Translations under genes and position numbers: made by a program
The notes under the pieces: generated by a model
Told to the model about the DNA's origin: nothing
What the model saw: the letters and a program-made list of their open reading frames with translations, nothing else
Databases searched by the model: none
Source: Loxodes magnus
Lineage: Eukaryota > Ciliophora > Karyorelictea > Loxodida > Loxodidae
DNA length: 64,000 bases
Reading direction: 5' to 3'
Assembly: GCA_946699065.1 (NCBI GenBank)
Contig: CAMPDV010000200.1
Coordinates: 310,001 to 374,000 of the forward strand
Shown here: in pieces, positions 12,328 through 25,753 of the stretch
Numbering within the stretch: position 1 is the stretch's first letter
Layout: each line of letters begins with the position of its first letter

Positions 12328-14568
12328 ATGTAAGTGATTAGAAAAGCTTCTATAAAATATAGAATTATGATATCTCTTATTTTTTTGACGTTATTCTTTA
12401 GTCTATTTCTTTGAGGAACAGGGTTAACTTTTAGAAAGATACATAGAGATTAACTCCATGACTAAATTAAGGATGGAATTAAAAAGGAGATGAAACCTCA
12501 TTTGAACAGTAGTATGAATGAATTAGTTGAAGGATTCTCTCAGTTTATATGAAAGAGATATGAGATGCTTAGTATAATCTCATAGTTTACTGAATGAGCA
12601 TTATATGGAATAAATCACTATCCATATAATGGAACTAAATTTCCTTTTAAATAGCCTAATGAAGAAATATCTTAAAGAGTTTTCCTTACTAAAAGTCCTG
12701 ATGGCTAATAAAAGGCTACTCAGACTCTTACTGCTGATTATTGATTCAAATCCTTGGGTTATGATGATAAAGATGAGAATGATTTAAAGCTTTTTACTCA
12801 TTGCATAATTGCATTTCCCTAAACAGGTTTTTTCAGAGTATATCCTAATGGATTTAAAATAAATGACATAGTAGCAGCTGATAAAGATAGATTGAAAATG
12901 CTTAATGAACTTGAAGAAGAATAATATAACGAGGATTATTTTATAATTACTCTAGGAAACTTAGCAGTCTTTAATAACAAACTAACTAACATGTGAGTTT
13001 CTAGAATTAAAAACGGAAAATCTAAACATGAGTATGTAGTAGGTGTGGTTGAAAATACTCCTGACTACTTTAAGTAAATAACTGAAGTTATAGCAAAAGC
13101 CAAATTTTCTGACTTTTCTATTAATGCATATATGTTCATTTGCAATCCTAGTGGAATTATTTTAGGATCCAATTTAGAATGATAAGCGAATCAAACATTT
13201 TACACTACCTAATCTATTATCAATGAAACATGAGGCATAGATAAATAAACTTGGGGTAGTATCTAGACTCAAAGAGAAACTGAGAACGATGATTTCTATT
13301 ATTATTCTGGAGCTATTGAAAGATACAAAACTGAAAAGAACTCAATTGACTTGTTTATTATTATGATACTTAGTAAAAATAGTATCGATAACTAGATTAA
13401 TTAAATAGTAGACTAAATTGTTAGTTAAGATGAAACTCTCCTATATAACGTCTTCGTAGTAGTCGCTTTTTTAGTATGCGTCTTTATTATTTACATTGTG
13501 GTCAGCTATTTCACGTAAACTCTAGGATAACTCACAGAAGTAGCTGAAAGGGTAGTAAAAGGGGAGTTAGATGGTTTCCAATAAAAATTGAACAAGATTA
13601 AAGAAACGAATGATTAAACAGGAGATCTTGCTAAACATTTTAAAACTCTTACTAGCAACTTAATTAGCAGAGATCTAACCTTTAACATGCTAGCATTTTA
13701 AGAAAAAACTTATTACTTCAACAAGTATTTCAGTGAAGACTCTTCGTATAAAGCAAAAGAACTTCCATGAGAAGCTTCACTAGATCTATTGAGAAATTTA
13801 GATGATAATGAAGAAGAAAGTAGTAGTAATAGTATAGAAGGGTAATTACAATAGGAGGAAAATGAAGATTAAGTAGATTTTGACTAGTCCAAAAAGCATA
13901 ATTGAATCATAGCTGCGACTATTAAAGAAACTTAATTCTTATATCCTCATTATTTTAAATAAATAGCCGCTCTTCATTTTACTAGCTTCAATCTTTATAT
14001 AATATTAATCTATACATTTCTAGCATTAACATACTGAACATTTATATAAGAAATAACCAAAAATTTAAAAAAGAAGCATTTATCGAAATATTTCTAGATA
14101 AAGTATCAAATGATAAAGATATAAAGAAATTAGTATAACTAAAGCTATATAGCTTATCCTAGTTCCCTTACAAATGATAAAGAGTCGATTTAATCTTTTT
14201 GTAAATGAATAGATTTAATCTTATTATAACAAAATGACTCTATTGAGGAGAATATTACCTCATTAATAAAAGTACTTGTCTCTATATATTTATTTTAAGC
14301 TTAAATAAAGCCATTATATAAAAGCTTGATTAAAGGGGGAGCCTACACAATAAAATAATTGAGAACTAGATTTTAATATAAAAGAAAAGGGTAAAAGTTA
14401 TATGAAATAAGCAAAAATAAAAATTCTAGGTATATGGATGTTAATGCTTAAGTTGAATAGTTTAATAAGATTAATTATTAAAATGATGAATTTAATATTA
14501 AGTTTAGTTCAGGCCATTAAGATTAGTAAGAAGAAAACAAAAGACAAGATAATGGAATTGTCTCCTGA
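12328..14568 (+). CDS. Receptor-like membrane protein with extracellular sensor region and HAMP domain
   Basis: 746 residues, a single exon from the ATG at 12328 to TGA at 14566-14568, with many TAA/TAG as Gln and over ten TGA as Trp. Helix 1 is at about 13-35. A large extracellular region of about 350 residues follows, in the position of a Cache-type sensor. Helix 2 is near 385-408. It runs directly into a HAMP linker (QLTEVAERVVKGELDG) joining membrane and cytosolic parts. After an acidic, Ser-rich loop there is a further hydrophobic segment (about 575-600) and a Q/K-rich tail. No kinase, cyclase or phosphatase domain is visible, so the output is unknown. Its last 60 bp overlap the convergent gene on the minus strand. 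Confidence 0.8.
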
Positions 14569-16541
14569 TTCTTCGTACTTATTCTTCGCATTGTAATTAA
14601 CGTTGAAATACTCGTTAAAGTAAACATATTCAGTACACTAGTCTGCATTGTCAAGCTGAATGTAAAATAATAGTTACCTATGGATAATAGAATAATTGCT
14701 ACTTTAGTGAATAGTAATTTTTAAATGCCTACCAATGCTTATTAAGTCTATTATACCAGCATTCAGGATCAAATCTTTTAGAAGAGTGGCAAACTCCTTA
14801 ACTTAAATTTTTAATTGCATGTATAGCATCAATAAAGTCCATACCCTTTTTATCTCCCAGATGAGCACCACAATAACTCTTTGAATCATGTTAAGAGTAA
14901 CTGCAGTTTATTTGAGAGTATTCTACATAATCATCTCTTATTGAAGCACATTATTTGATGTAACTAGCTTCTTTTGGAGTGGCAATATCAGTTGTAAATC
15001 CTTTAGTACATTTGAAGTATTCATCATTAAAAGTCTGGCATTATAAGCTTTTGCATGCAATGTTTACTTTAATGTTTGAATTGAGATTATAACACTATCC
15101 TTTAACTAAAGTATCAACATCTTAAGTAAGCATTCCTATACACATTCCTCCGGAGCAAAAGGCATCGTTTTGGCATTGATAACTGCTTTCACAACTTGCA
15201 CTTACTTCTAATTACTTTTTGCAATAATATTGACCTGATGTCTATTCTTAGATGCAAGCAAATCCAACATCACATGACAAATCTGCCTATCCATAACATA
15301 AATCATTTTCCTTCTTTCCTTGGCAATATTTATCAGAACATCTTGTCTAAGGATAGCAAACACTATTATCATTTCCACAAAATTGTCCTGGCATTTTCCA
15401 TTAAAATTCAACATCTACGACACAGTTTTAATCAGTTTCAGTTGTTGTTGCAGGACAAGTTTAATCTTGCTGACATTATTGATTACTTATCCAAAACATT
15501 CCATTCTCATATTTTATGCATTATGGAGCTTTTAAGGTACTGGTACAATTGTAATTATAGCATGTTTATGTGAAGTATAATTAGTCATGTAGAACTTATT
15601 CTTACGGGAAGAAAGAAGCGAATGTATTACTTGAGAGTTCGATCCAAGGAGCCTAAAATTTAAAATCTTACTCTATTTAGTTAAAAGGCTTGCTAACTTT
15701 CTAGATAAAATATTCCAAAACTAGTTGCTCCTTCTTAAATATAATTCCAGCAATTTGAAGCGAATCTAGTTTTTGTATGGCATACATCGTTAGTATTTTT
15801 TAAGAAAGGTAGAAGAAGCTTTTTAACATCATCTACAACATCTGTCCACATAGTATCTCCTGGTTAAACGTTGCAATAATTTTATCCTGTTTATGTCCAT
15901 GAGCATTAACAGGTTCCTTAATCTTCTGTTGACAATTTACAGTCAGTATCAGTTGAGCATTTTGTTTGGGTATTTGCTGGAAGGTTTGTACTTTGACATT
16001 TAGACATTTTATTGCAATAAGCACTTTCACACTGCCAACTCCATTGCGAACTAAGACCAAAAGTATTATCGCAATCAGCTCCTTCTGGTTATGAGAATAG
16101 AGGAACACATTTCTTAGTAGCTTTGTCACATGCTAAGTGATTCTTACAGTTAAATATATCAGAACATGTTTCACCCTCATTTTTCTAAGGTTAGCAAGTC
16201 CTATTTCCTTAAATATCACAAAATAAGCCTGTTGAACATTCTCTATGATCATCACATTCAGCATCTTTTAGCCAAGCTCTACAATAACCTTCTAAGCATT
16301 TTACTGGACATTCTGAATTTTGAGAGCATGGGTCACCATCATATTTAACATAATTATAGCAAGTTCCATCGAATTTGTCACAATAGTCACCTTAAAATCC
16401 ACAAGTTCTTACATAATTTATTTAGTTGTCCGTCACAACACACTAAGAAGAAGAGTTATGTTATGCATCAGCATCTACATAGGGTCCAGTGCAGAGATCA
16501 GCAATAACCAAAGGAACTAGTAATAAAAGCAAGTATTTCAT
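14509..16541 (-). CDS. Cysteine-rich secreted or membrane-anchored surface protein
   Basis: 663 residues from the ATG at 16541 to TGA at 14511-14509. There are two introns: 15653-15671 (19 nt) and 14656-14677 (22 nt), both between codons. The total is exactly 664 codons. It begins with a signal peptide (MKYLLLLLVPLVIAD) and ends with a hydrophobic anchor (SIILSFVFFLLILMA) directly before the stop. In between are dozens of cysteines in short-spaced pairs such as CGFQGDYC, CSDKYC and CSGGMC. The arrangement recalls the EGF/Dickkopf-like Cys modules common in ciliate surface proteins; I cannot name a family. Extracellular disulphide-bonded modules are inferred. The C-terminal anchor lies antisense to the tail of the HAMP gene. 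Confidence 0.82.
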
Positions 16542-18085
16542 TTTTATTAAATTGGTATAAATTCATATTTAAATGTCAGCTCTCATATCTACTTATCCAC
16601 TTTACCCTTATAAAATACAAACTAAGTCTAGCTATTATCCACTTACTCTACATCTGTCCTTTTTCTTAAGCCTTGCAAATTTTATCACCTTTCAATAAGT
16701 TTAAACCTGATTACTATTAATAAAAATAGTGGCTTTTAGAAGGTAAATATATGACTAACAAGTAGGATATTATATGAATACATAGATTTATAATCAAATA
16801 ATTATAAACTAGCTTTATAGACTTAAGCAATTTAGATCCAAAAGGTTTAAACTAATTTATTAGGAAATAGTTGAAATAGCAGTTACTAAGCATGCTATAC
16901 AGCTAAGTATCTCAGTCTATTGTAATACTTATTTAAAATGAAGAGCTAGAAGCGAAGATATTTATAGCCTATTTTCTCCAAACTAGATGAAACTTTTATA
17001 AGATATGATTTATTTAGTTACCTGTTCGTAAGAGGATTAAATGAATTTATTTTGATGCTAGTCAGCCTTAGATAAATTATTTCATCAATAAGTATCTCAA
17101 AAGTATAAAAAAGAGAGCTAAAGCAAAATCAAAGAGTTACCAATATTTTGCATATATTTTAGATTATAATTTAAATATCTATTTAGTTTAATTTATAACA
17201 AATTTACTAGGAAAAAAGCTATTAATCATTATATAAAGCTTATTAAATAAAAAGCACTCTAAAGCATAAATCATTAGGAATAAAATCCTTAACGTAGCAA
17301 ACTTTTAAATGCGCTATCTAAAACTAGATTAAATAAAAATGCTTAATAATATTCCAGAAGTTATTTTAAAAGCATGTCGAATATCTAGCAAAGGGAATCT
17401 GCAAGATAATGAGCGTAATGAGTATAATTAATGCTTTAAAAGCACATACAACATGTTAAAAGTAGCTTTAACTCAATTATTCCTATTCTAATATTCGATC
17501 ATTCAATTACTATAAAATATAATTTTTGGTTAGATTCTATCTTTAGGATTAAAATTTATAAAATAATACCCAAATAACAGTATTATCCTTCTCAGTGCTT
17601 TCTCTTTTTTAATTAATCAAAATAAAGAATAATTGAAAGTTCAAAATTCCTTAGATATTTAGTTTAAGACTTTTAGTTATGTAGTTAGTAAATATCAAAT
17701 ATCTAAATACCTATAATACTAGAAATAAAACTAGCAAAATAGCTATAAATCTATCTATTCTATTTATTAGTTTTACTGTCACATTAACTTTAGAAGATTC
17801 TATAAATAAATAGGTTTGGAGTAATAACTTGATTACATACAAGGAAAAGAAGGACTTATTTGAACTCATGATGCAAATATCATATAATGATTACTCTCTA
17901 AGAGAATGAGCATTATATTTTGAGTCTTAAATTAATAGAATACTATCTTAAGGAAGAATCTTTGCTAAATCTAATTATAAACTGTAACTAACTTAGATAG
18001 CCATACACATTAAAAGGAAATATTAAAGATAAATTAGTTGAAATGTAAAGATCAAAATTGATTTGGCTTTAATTTTATAACTTAA
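16542..18085. other. Spacer, no gene recognised
   Basis: A+T-rich region between divergent genes; no supported frame, repeat or RNA gene. Confidence 0.45.
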
Positions 18086-20965
18086 ATGGATAAAGAGAGT
18101 AACATATTAGAGCACACAGATCGATAAGTTCTAAAGAGAATGATAGAAAACGAGGATACAATTCGTGTAAGAGATGAAGGAAAAATGGCTCTATCTCTGA
18201 GAATAGCTATGTATCTTTTAACCTCTAAAATAGGAGATTTTTTAGATATTTTCATTACAACTATTTCCTTACTAATGAGCATTTTTTATGCTATTGATAC
18301 TTATGAAGAATCAAAGCTAGTTCACACACTTTAGATTTCTTTTTGCTTTTGCTTTATTCTTGACTTCGCTCTACATCTCTATATAGCTGATAACAAGCTA
18401 TTATTCTTGACTAGCGTTACATCCATAATAGATTATTTTAGTATTATTCCAATTTTCCTAATGAGAATAGGAGCAATTAAAGGAAATGAATACTGACATT
18501 TCACATCAGTCCTTAGATTCCTTTAAATAAAAAGAATAGATAAATTTTTGGCTAAGAAATCCCTAGATTTGGTTAGAGCTCTTTTTAAAGTTCTTTGAAT
18601 TTTCCTCTCTATCTTAATATTAAGTGCCTCTCTTATCAGACTTCTTGAAAATGACTATAAAGTTGGATGTGAAGATAGTTGTTCAGACGATGATTCATCT
18701 TGCGTTTAATGTTCAAATTGGGCCTTTCATGATATGATTTATTTTGAAGTAGTAACTATTGCAGTCGTAGGCTTTGGAGATATCACACCAAAAAGTCCAG
18801 CTGGGCGAATGACTATATGCTTGACTATAATCATTGTGCTTAGCCTTTTATTGCCTGCTATTTAAGATCTTGACAATGTTTTGAGCTTAACTAGCAAATT
18901 TGCTAGAATAGCCTACAAAAAGAAGTCAAATGATTTATAGCATTTGATCCTGCTAGGTTCAGCACCACCAGATTCATTTAAAAACTATCTATCTGAATTT
19001 TATCATGAAGATCATGGAATTAATAATCATCACTGCGTCATTTTGCAACCTAACAAGCCAACTGAAGAACTTAAAATGTACTTATAGCAGCCTGCTTATT
19101 AAGGAAAAGTTATATACTTAGAAGGAAATCCTTTGAGATTTAGAGATCTGCAAAGATGTGTAGCAGAAAGAGCTAATTGTGTAGTAATTCTGACAGACAA
19201 ATTCGCAAAAGACCCTAATGAACATGATCTAAGAAATATTTTGTCAGCTATGGCAGTCAAAAATTACGTGTTTAGAACAACTGGACATGATATCAGAGTT
19301 TGCTTGCAGTTAGTTAAAGCTGAAAACAAAAAATTGTTCCAGCCTACAATTGATCAAATAGTTTGCATCCAGGAGACAAAACTCTATCTGTTAGCTAAGA
19401 CTTGTGTTTGTCCCGGAATTAATACAATAGTAGCCGTATTATCAACATCGCATATTCCTAGAGCAAACGATTCAAATGAAAAGTGAAAAGATGAATATTT
19501 AGATGGGTGTGGTAGTGAAATTTATAGAGTTGAAATTGAACCTGGATTTGAAGGTTTGAGTTTCAGTAGAATTGCATAAATGTTATACGCTGAATTGAGG
19601 ATAATAATGTTTGCAATAGAAGTAAAATTATTTGAAGAAACTAAAATATTTGTAAACCCTTATGACTATGTCTTTACTAATAAAACTCATCACGGGTATG
19701 TAATTGCACAAAGATAGCCAACCAGAATAAATCCTAATAAACTCTATGGTTTAGAAAATGAATAGAGAGAGCATTTATATTTGAGAAGACTGATGCAGAA
19801 GAAAGAATAAAGGAAAAAGATTTCCTATAAAAAAGATGGCAAAGAATGGCTGAAATAAGCATTCCATACAAATCCAAAGCCTATTACCTTGTCTTCTGCT
19901 TCTATTTAGAGTGCTGAAGATTTGAGATTAGTGAAGCATATAATAATATGTGGTTATAGTTTCTAAGGTCTTTAGCACCTTTTAATGCCTTTAAGATCTA
20001 AAAGCTTATTAAATATGAAACCAGTAGTTATTTTATCAAGCGAATAAATGCCCAGCGAAATATGGGAGCAAATAAAATACTTTCCCTAAGTTTATTTTGT
20101 AAGAGGAAGTTTATTAAAGCCAAACGATCTAGTAAGAGCTGGAATAAAAACAGCAGAAGCAGTTGTAATTTTAACAAATCCAATTACATAATCAGGAGCT
20201 GCAGCAGGCATGATGGATGCTGATACAATATTCATTTATAAAACAATTGAATCAATGAACAAAAATATCAAAATTATAACAGAGCTAACTAGTATAGACA
20301 CTATAAGTTTACTTTCTGGTACCTAAAAAACAGATCACTATCTACTTAGTGAGTCTTTTGCTGCAGGTGAAATTTTTGTAAGCTAAATGCTTGATACTTT
20401 AACTTGCTAATGCTATTTTAACCCTTACATAACAGAAATTTTCAAATAGTTGTTAATGGGAGAAGTTTCAACCATTGAAAAAGAAATTTTGGAAGATTTT
20501 AAACTAAAGCAATGTAACTTGTTCTTAGTTAAAGTAAGCAAATAGTATATTGCTGCATCGGCTAAGTTTGAAGATGTTTTTAGAGATTTTTTGATAGATA
20601 AAAAATGGCTGTCTTTAGGAATCCTAAGAAGAATAGTTGATGATAAATGTTATGTCTATTTGAACCCACCTCCTGATACAACTTTTAAGTCTTATGATCA
20701 AATGTATGTACTAGCATATAAGGAGCCAACCTTATAAGAAGAAGATCTAGAATCAGAAGATGAAACAAATGTTCCTTAAATCGAAAAGAAAGATGCAGAA
20801 AATGCAGAGCAACTTCAATAATTACGATCTAAACTTTTAGAAGTAACAAGTGAGTTGGGGAAAATTAAATCTCTAAGTAAATAAATGCACATCGCTCCTG
20901 CTGATTTTATAGAGAAAATCAGACTACTTTTACATACACAGCTAAAGGAATATCAGTAAAATTGA
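18086..20965 (+). CDS. Slo/BK-family potassium channel alpha subunit
   Basis: 959 residues, a single exon from the ATG at 18086 to TGA at 20963-20965; TGA is read as Trp in GNEYWHF and KVLWIF. The N-terminal half holds a six-helix voltage-gated-type channel: S1 at about 52-70, S5 ending near 190, and a P-loop with IAVVGFGDITPKS (filter at 228-232). Two RCK-like regions follow (LQHLILLGSAPPDSF, then KHIIICGYSF), with typical segments such as EGNPLRFRDLQRCVAERAN. The C-terminus is a short acidic and coiled region. It should conduct K+ across the plasma or ciliary membrane under control of the cytosolic gating ring (Ca2+, Na+ or another ligand). S4 carries few basic residues, so voltage sensing may be weak. 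Confidence 0.92.
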
Positions 20966-22100
20966 GTACTTTCTGCTAATATTTTCATTGCTTTATAATT
21001 TTCAACTCTTCCTTTTAAAACCCCCAAATACTTTCCTCTATATACCCTAAAGAATTACTTATTCTAAAACCTTATAGAAGTCTTACTTAAAATATACTTC
21101 TTTAGCTTAAAATATAATGATTATGATAATCTGAATGAGCAACATTATGAACTATCTTTACTTTCTCAAAGTTAAAGATTACCTAAAGCTTAGCTCATAG
21201 TAATCTACATTGCATTATAACATCATTATCTATAATAGCTAATAAGGCTATTACACACTAGCAGATTATCTAATTTCTACTAGCTTCATTTCCTTATAAA
21301 TTACTAGTTTTAAGTTTTAAAGACTTTACTAAATAAATATATTAGAGTATTAAAACTAAGAGGCTAAAAAGCATAAGAATTACTAAGGTAGGAATTGAAC
21401 AGAATTATATGAAATCTAAGTAGAAAGATCAAAATTCCATATAAGATAAAATGATTAGTATTAAGAGAAACAAAATTAGACTATAAGATAAATATTTAGT
21501 TAGATACTTAATCTTATTTAGTCCTTCAAAGCTTGGTATTCATTTTAAATGCTAGAGAATACTTATTAATTAACAAATCGAAGTAGGTAAGCTATTATTA
21601 AAAGCATATGGAATAGTTATGTAAATAAACCTATTTTCTTAAATCATGATAGGAGTATTTAGTATTACTTACCTTTATTAAAGGGCTAGTTCAGTATAAA
21701 GCTTATTTTAAACTTCCTTTAAGAAAGTAATACTTTGGCTTTATATATAAAACTTATTCTCTTATCAAAAAATCTGATTTTAATAGATCTCAATTCTGCA
21801 TAAGTTATCAATAGTAAAAATAATTAAGACACATTAGTAATCATAGCAGATATACAAAATCAGTAAAAAGTGAAGAAGATTCTCTCTATTATTTCAAAGA
21901 TCCAATAATTAATAACTAGAAAAGCATGGCACTAAGTATAAAGCTTAGCTGAAACTTCTATATAAATAATATTATTGATATCTATTTTAACTGAAAGGAA
22001 TTCTAATAAATTAATTAAAGTCCAATAATTTTTAAAAGATAGTGAAAACTTTCTAAGCTATGTTTTGCTTCGAAAATTTATTTCATAATTATAAATTAAA
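20966..22100. other. Spacer, no gene recognised
   Basis: A+T-rich sequence between two head-to-tail genes; nothing beyond short random frames. Confidence 0.45.
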
Positions 22101-23724
22101 ATGAGTAATTAAGCTTGACAGCAATAGTAAGCAGATGCTAAATAATAATAACTGAAGATAGTACTATTTGTCTATAATAATGGAAAGCCTGAGATGATAT
22201 AAATAGAGATATTAAACTAGTTCGAAGATTTGATTTATAAAATATAATAACTATTCCCGAATTTATCTGATTGTTCATTTGACATAATTTGAAAATTGTT
22301 ACATTAGGAAGTTCAAATAATAAATTAAGAAGAATGAAGTAAAGCTGTTTCTTAGTGCTAAAGTTAAAAAAGTTCGATCTTCATAAGATTAGAAAACATT
22401 TAGAAGAAAACAGTGAGCATTAACTACAGTATGCAAAATAATGTTCACGATTTATTTATTAACTAGTAGTAAAATTAAGCTTAAGCGGAAGTTAATAAAG
22501 TTACCTAAAACTTAGGATAATGCTATTGAGCCTAAAATTGTTTTGAAAAAGATTAGGAAAGCAATAGCAATTAGATAAAAGAGTAGTAATAGGATTTAAA
22601 AAAATAAGTAATTTAGCAATTAAATTTACTAGAAGAACAAGCTAAAGCTTAAAGATTAGAAATGATGCAATAAACTAGTTATATATGAAACAGTAGATAG
22701 ATGAAAGAAAAAATGGCATAGTTAATAATATCATAGCTGAGATCTTCCTTGTAAGCAAGTAATAAGAATTTAAACTCAGGTAATGAAAAAGTTAACTAAT
22801 AAATGAATAAAAAATCAATGGGAAGCTAACAAAATTATTCTTAATAAGTGATTAATCAACAAATACCTGAGAGTACTTAATCTTTTATTTAAGGTGAAAT
22901 AAAGCTATTGAGTTAGTAAGTTAATTAATAAGTACAAGGAAGTCAAGATATTGTTCATTTGTGAGTTATTTTTATATAGAGAAATTAAAAATATAGGGAA
23001 TATAGCATGGTGCAATATTACACTTAAGATACAAGAGTATTCGTAGTTCACAAATCAAGTTTAAGACTTAAAGCCTAACGAAAAATAACAAATAGTGGTT
23101 TAAATCTAAAAAAATATGACTGAGATTTTATCCTTCTATTTGCTTGATTATAATTCCCAGAGAAAAATTAGTTAGGATCTAAAGTTTCCATTAAGTAATA
23201 ATCCTAAAATTAACATTCAAATGAAAATTTTAAATTCTGATATCTCTTTCTGCAAAATTAATGAATTTATGCCCTTTTAATTATAGCTAATTAACTAAGG
23301 AGAATAAATTATAAACTAGCATTTGCAAATATTCATAGATGATGAGCCGTAGGATGTTTAAATACCTCAATTATAGCTAAATCAAGTATAATTAATAAAC
23401 TTCCAATGGTTAAATAAAAAACCGCAAGGAAAAACAATTTGCAAGATTTAATTAAGACAAAGCAAAACACAAGTAATTAATGAGTAAAGTTTTGATTTCA
23501 TTTCAGTGTATAACAGTTAAATCTAAAGCTAAAATGCTTTTTATCAAAATGATGATACGAGTTGCTTTAATCTAGCTAAAGAAAAGATTGACATTTCAAC
23601 AAGTTAGCATTATTAATAGTCTATTAAAAACTATGAATAGGAATAAGTAAATATATTAAGATAAATCGAAGAATAAAATTAATAAATTAACTAGCACTTA
23701 AATTAAAAAAAGGGTAATAAATGA
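22101..23724 (+). CDS. PB1-like plus Ig-like (NBR1/FW-related?) scaffold protein
   Basis: 534 residues from the ATG at 22101. There is one 19-nt GT-AG intron at 22961-22979, and the stop is TGA at 23722-23724; a second in-frame TGA follows at 23731. After a Q-rich start, residues about 17-100 resemble a PB1 fold (LKIVLFVYNNGKPEMIQIEI, ending SIFIRLE). The middle is Q-rich and helical. From about 285 a beta-rich segment begins LEIKNIGNIAWCNITLKIQ and is followed by a second beta-rich segment. The NxGNxAW pattern recalls the four-tryptophan (FW) domain of NBR1-type autophagy receptors. No ZZ finger or LIR/UBA is obvious. A role in selective autophagy or complex assembly is inference from the domain order only. 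Confidence 0.6.
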
Positions 23725-25753
23725 AATGAGTGAGGTGAAGAATCTTATTAACAATAACATTTTTATCTAATAATTTTATAAGAAATTAAATTTTTTATTA
23801 ATGAATGTTATTTTAATTATCATCACTTTCCACTATTTATAATATCTTAGAAAATTACTCAAAATGTTCTTTAAAATTTGAATGTGAGTAATACAAGAAA
23901 TTTAGTCTATTCAAGTCTTTATGTTTGTTAGTATTTAAACTTTAAAATATACAATTAACATAAAATATTCGGCTTTATATTTAGTAAGTTAAAGAAGCAA
24001 CAATATAAGATTTTTGCTTGAAAATGTAACTTTATTCATATTAAAATTAGATTCAATAGAGGTAATCACTGATTCTGAATTTAATTTTGAGCTTTATACT
24101 TCTGTATTATTGTTTATATGCAAAAACAACTAATAAACATGAAAATTCTTAAATAATTGCTAAGTGCTCTTTCATAATGATTTCTTAAATTAAAGCTGAA
24201 CATTTTCAGTTCTTGGATAACCTTTTAAGTCAGATTAACTCATAAAAGAAAAATATAGAAATATTGGAATCATGCTAATATTGTATCTTTACCTTATTAA
24301 TAATATCTCCAATTATAGCTCCATAAGTTTCTTATTATACAAATTTAATTTGAGCTTATGTTTTACTTTAGATATTATTTATTAAGCATTTATATTTAGA
24401 ATATTAAATAATAATTCCTTAGAGGAGTAACTTAGAAATAATAAGATATGTAGCTTAAAGTTTTTAAATAAAGAGTTAAATTGGAATAGCTATTTATACT
24501 TCTTTATAACTTTGATTTGTTATTAGATTTTATTTTCATTTTTATAGCCTGAGGTTAGCTAAGTCAATCGTTATTTAGAGGGGTTGTTGGGTATATTAGG
24601 CTATTATCTATTAAGAGCTACATATAAAATTTAAACTAGGTAAGGGCTATTATTCCTTTAATTTCCTATTAACTTAATTAAATTACTTTCTTTTCCATTC
24701 TTTATTGAATCATTATAACTAAAGTTAAGAATCTTGTAGAATATGCCTTTTTCAATTATAATAAAGTTTAAGAATAAACTTGTTTAAAAAAGCTGTTAAA
24801 AGCATAAATAAAGCTACTATTATGATTATCTTAAGCTTGATAAATTAACTTTGCTAAAAGCATTTTAGCTTTTCACTAATCTATTGTAAAATAGATCTTG
24901 CTTTGCTTTCTTTAGTTCTTTTAAAGACTATGCTTATTAAAGCTTTTATTTTGCTTATAAAGCTTCGTCTAAATATTTTTTAATGCTAGTACAAAAATTA
25001 TTCCCTTAAGCAAATACTTTACGATCTTATTCCTGTCAATTGATTTCAGCTTGTGATTGTCATACTAGATATTAAAAGTATAATACCAGCAAAGAAATTA
25101 TTTTCTTTATATACGAAAAATAGTTAAATTTCACATAGGAGACTAATAAAACTTAAAAATGCGTATATTTCTCTCTATAAGAAGTTCCTTTTTATAAATA
25201 AATTAAAAACCATCAAAAATACAAATTTTTAGGTAACTTAAGATCTCCATTAATATTGCTCATTCAGTCTATTTATAATTCTTTAGCAATATTTTAACCT
25301 ATATTTTTGCTTCCTTTAATACAATGCCATTAGTTGGTTAGTACCACTTTCAGATTGCTACATAATAGACTAATATCTAATTATTAATTATCTTGGGTTT
25401 ATACAATTTGGGATATTATTTGCTAATAGATTAGAGTTTAGTACTTGTTGAAGTGCTTTTAGTAGTTATGAAAGTAAAATAAAGTTTTTTATTTTTCAAA
25501 TGTAATGAAACTATTGCTATTAACTTGATATAAGAAAGTAAGTAATAAGTATAAAACTTGCTAAGGAAGAATATAATAGGAAATTAGTATGAATAGCTGC
25601 AATAAATTAAAATAGGTACTTATCTAAATAACTTAGCTCTTGACTATAGTATATGTAATAGTGGAATATTAGTGTTTGATATATTAGGCTTGAATTAAGA
25701 TTAATAAGGTTAGAGTCTTTAATAAAGCTATATATTTTACCTATTTATTTAAA
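23725..25753. other. Long spacer, no gene recognised
   Basis: Two kilobases of A+T-rich sequence between same-strand genes; no supported gene or repeat. Confidence 0.45.

Noticed and set aside
15625-15650. tRNA B-box-like GAGAGTTCGATCCAAGG
   Set aside because: It is coding sequence on the minus strand right beside an intron, with no A-box or cloverleaf around it.
15196-16520. Several plus-strand His/Leu-rich frames
   Set aside because: Antisense shadows of the Cys-rich surface-protein gene.
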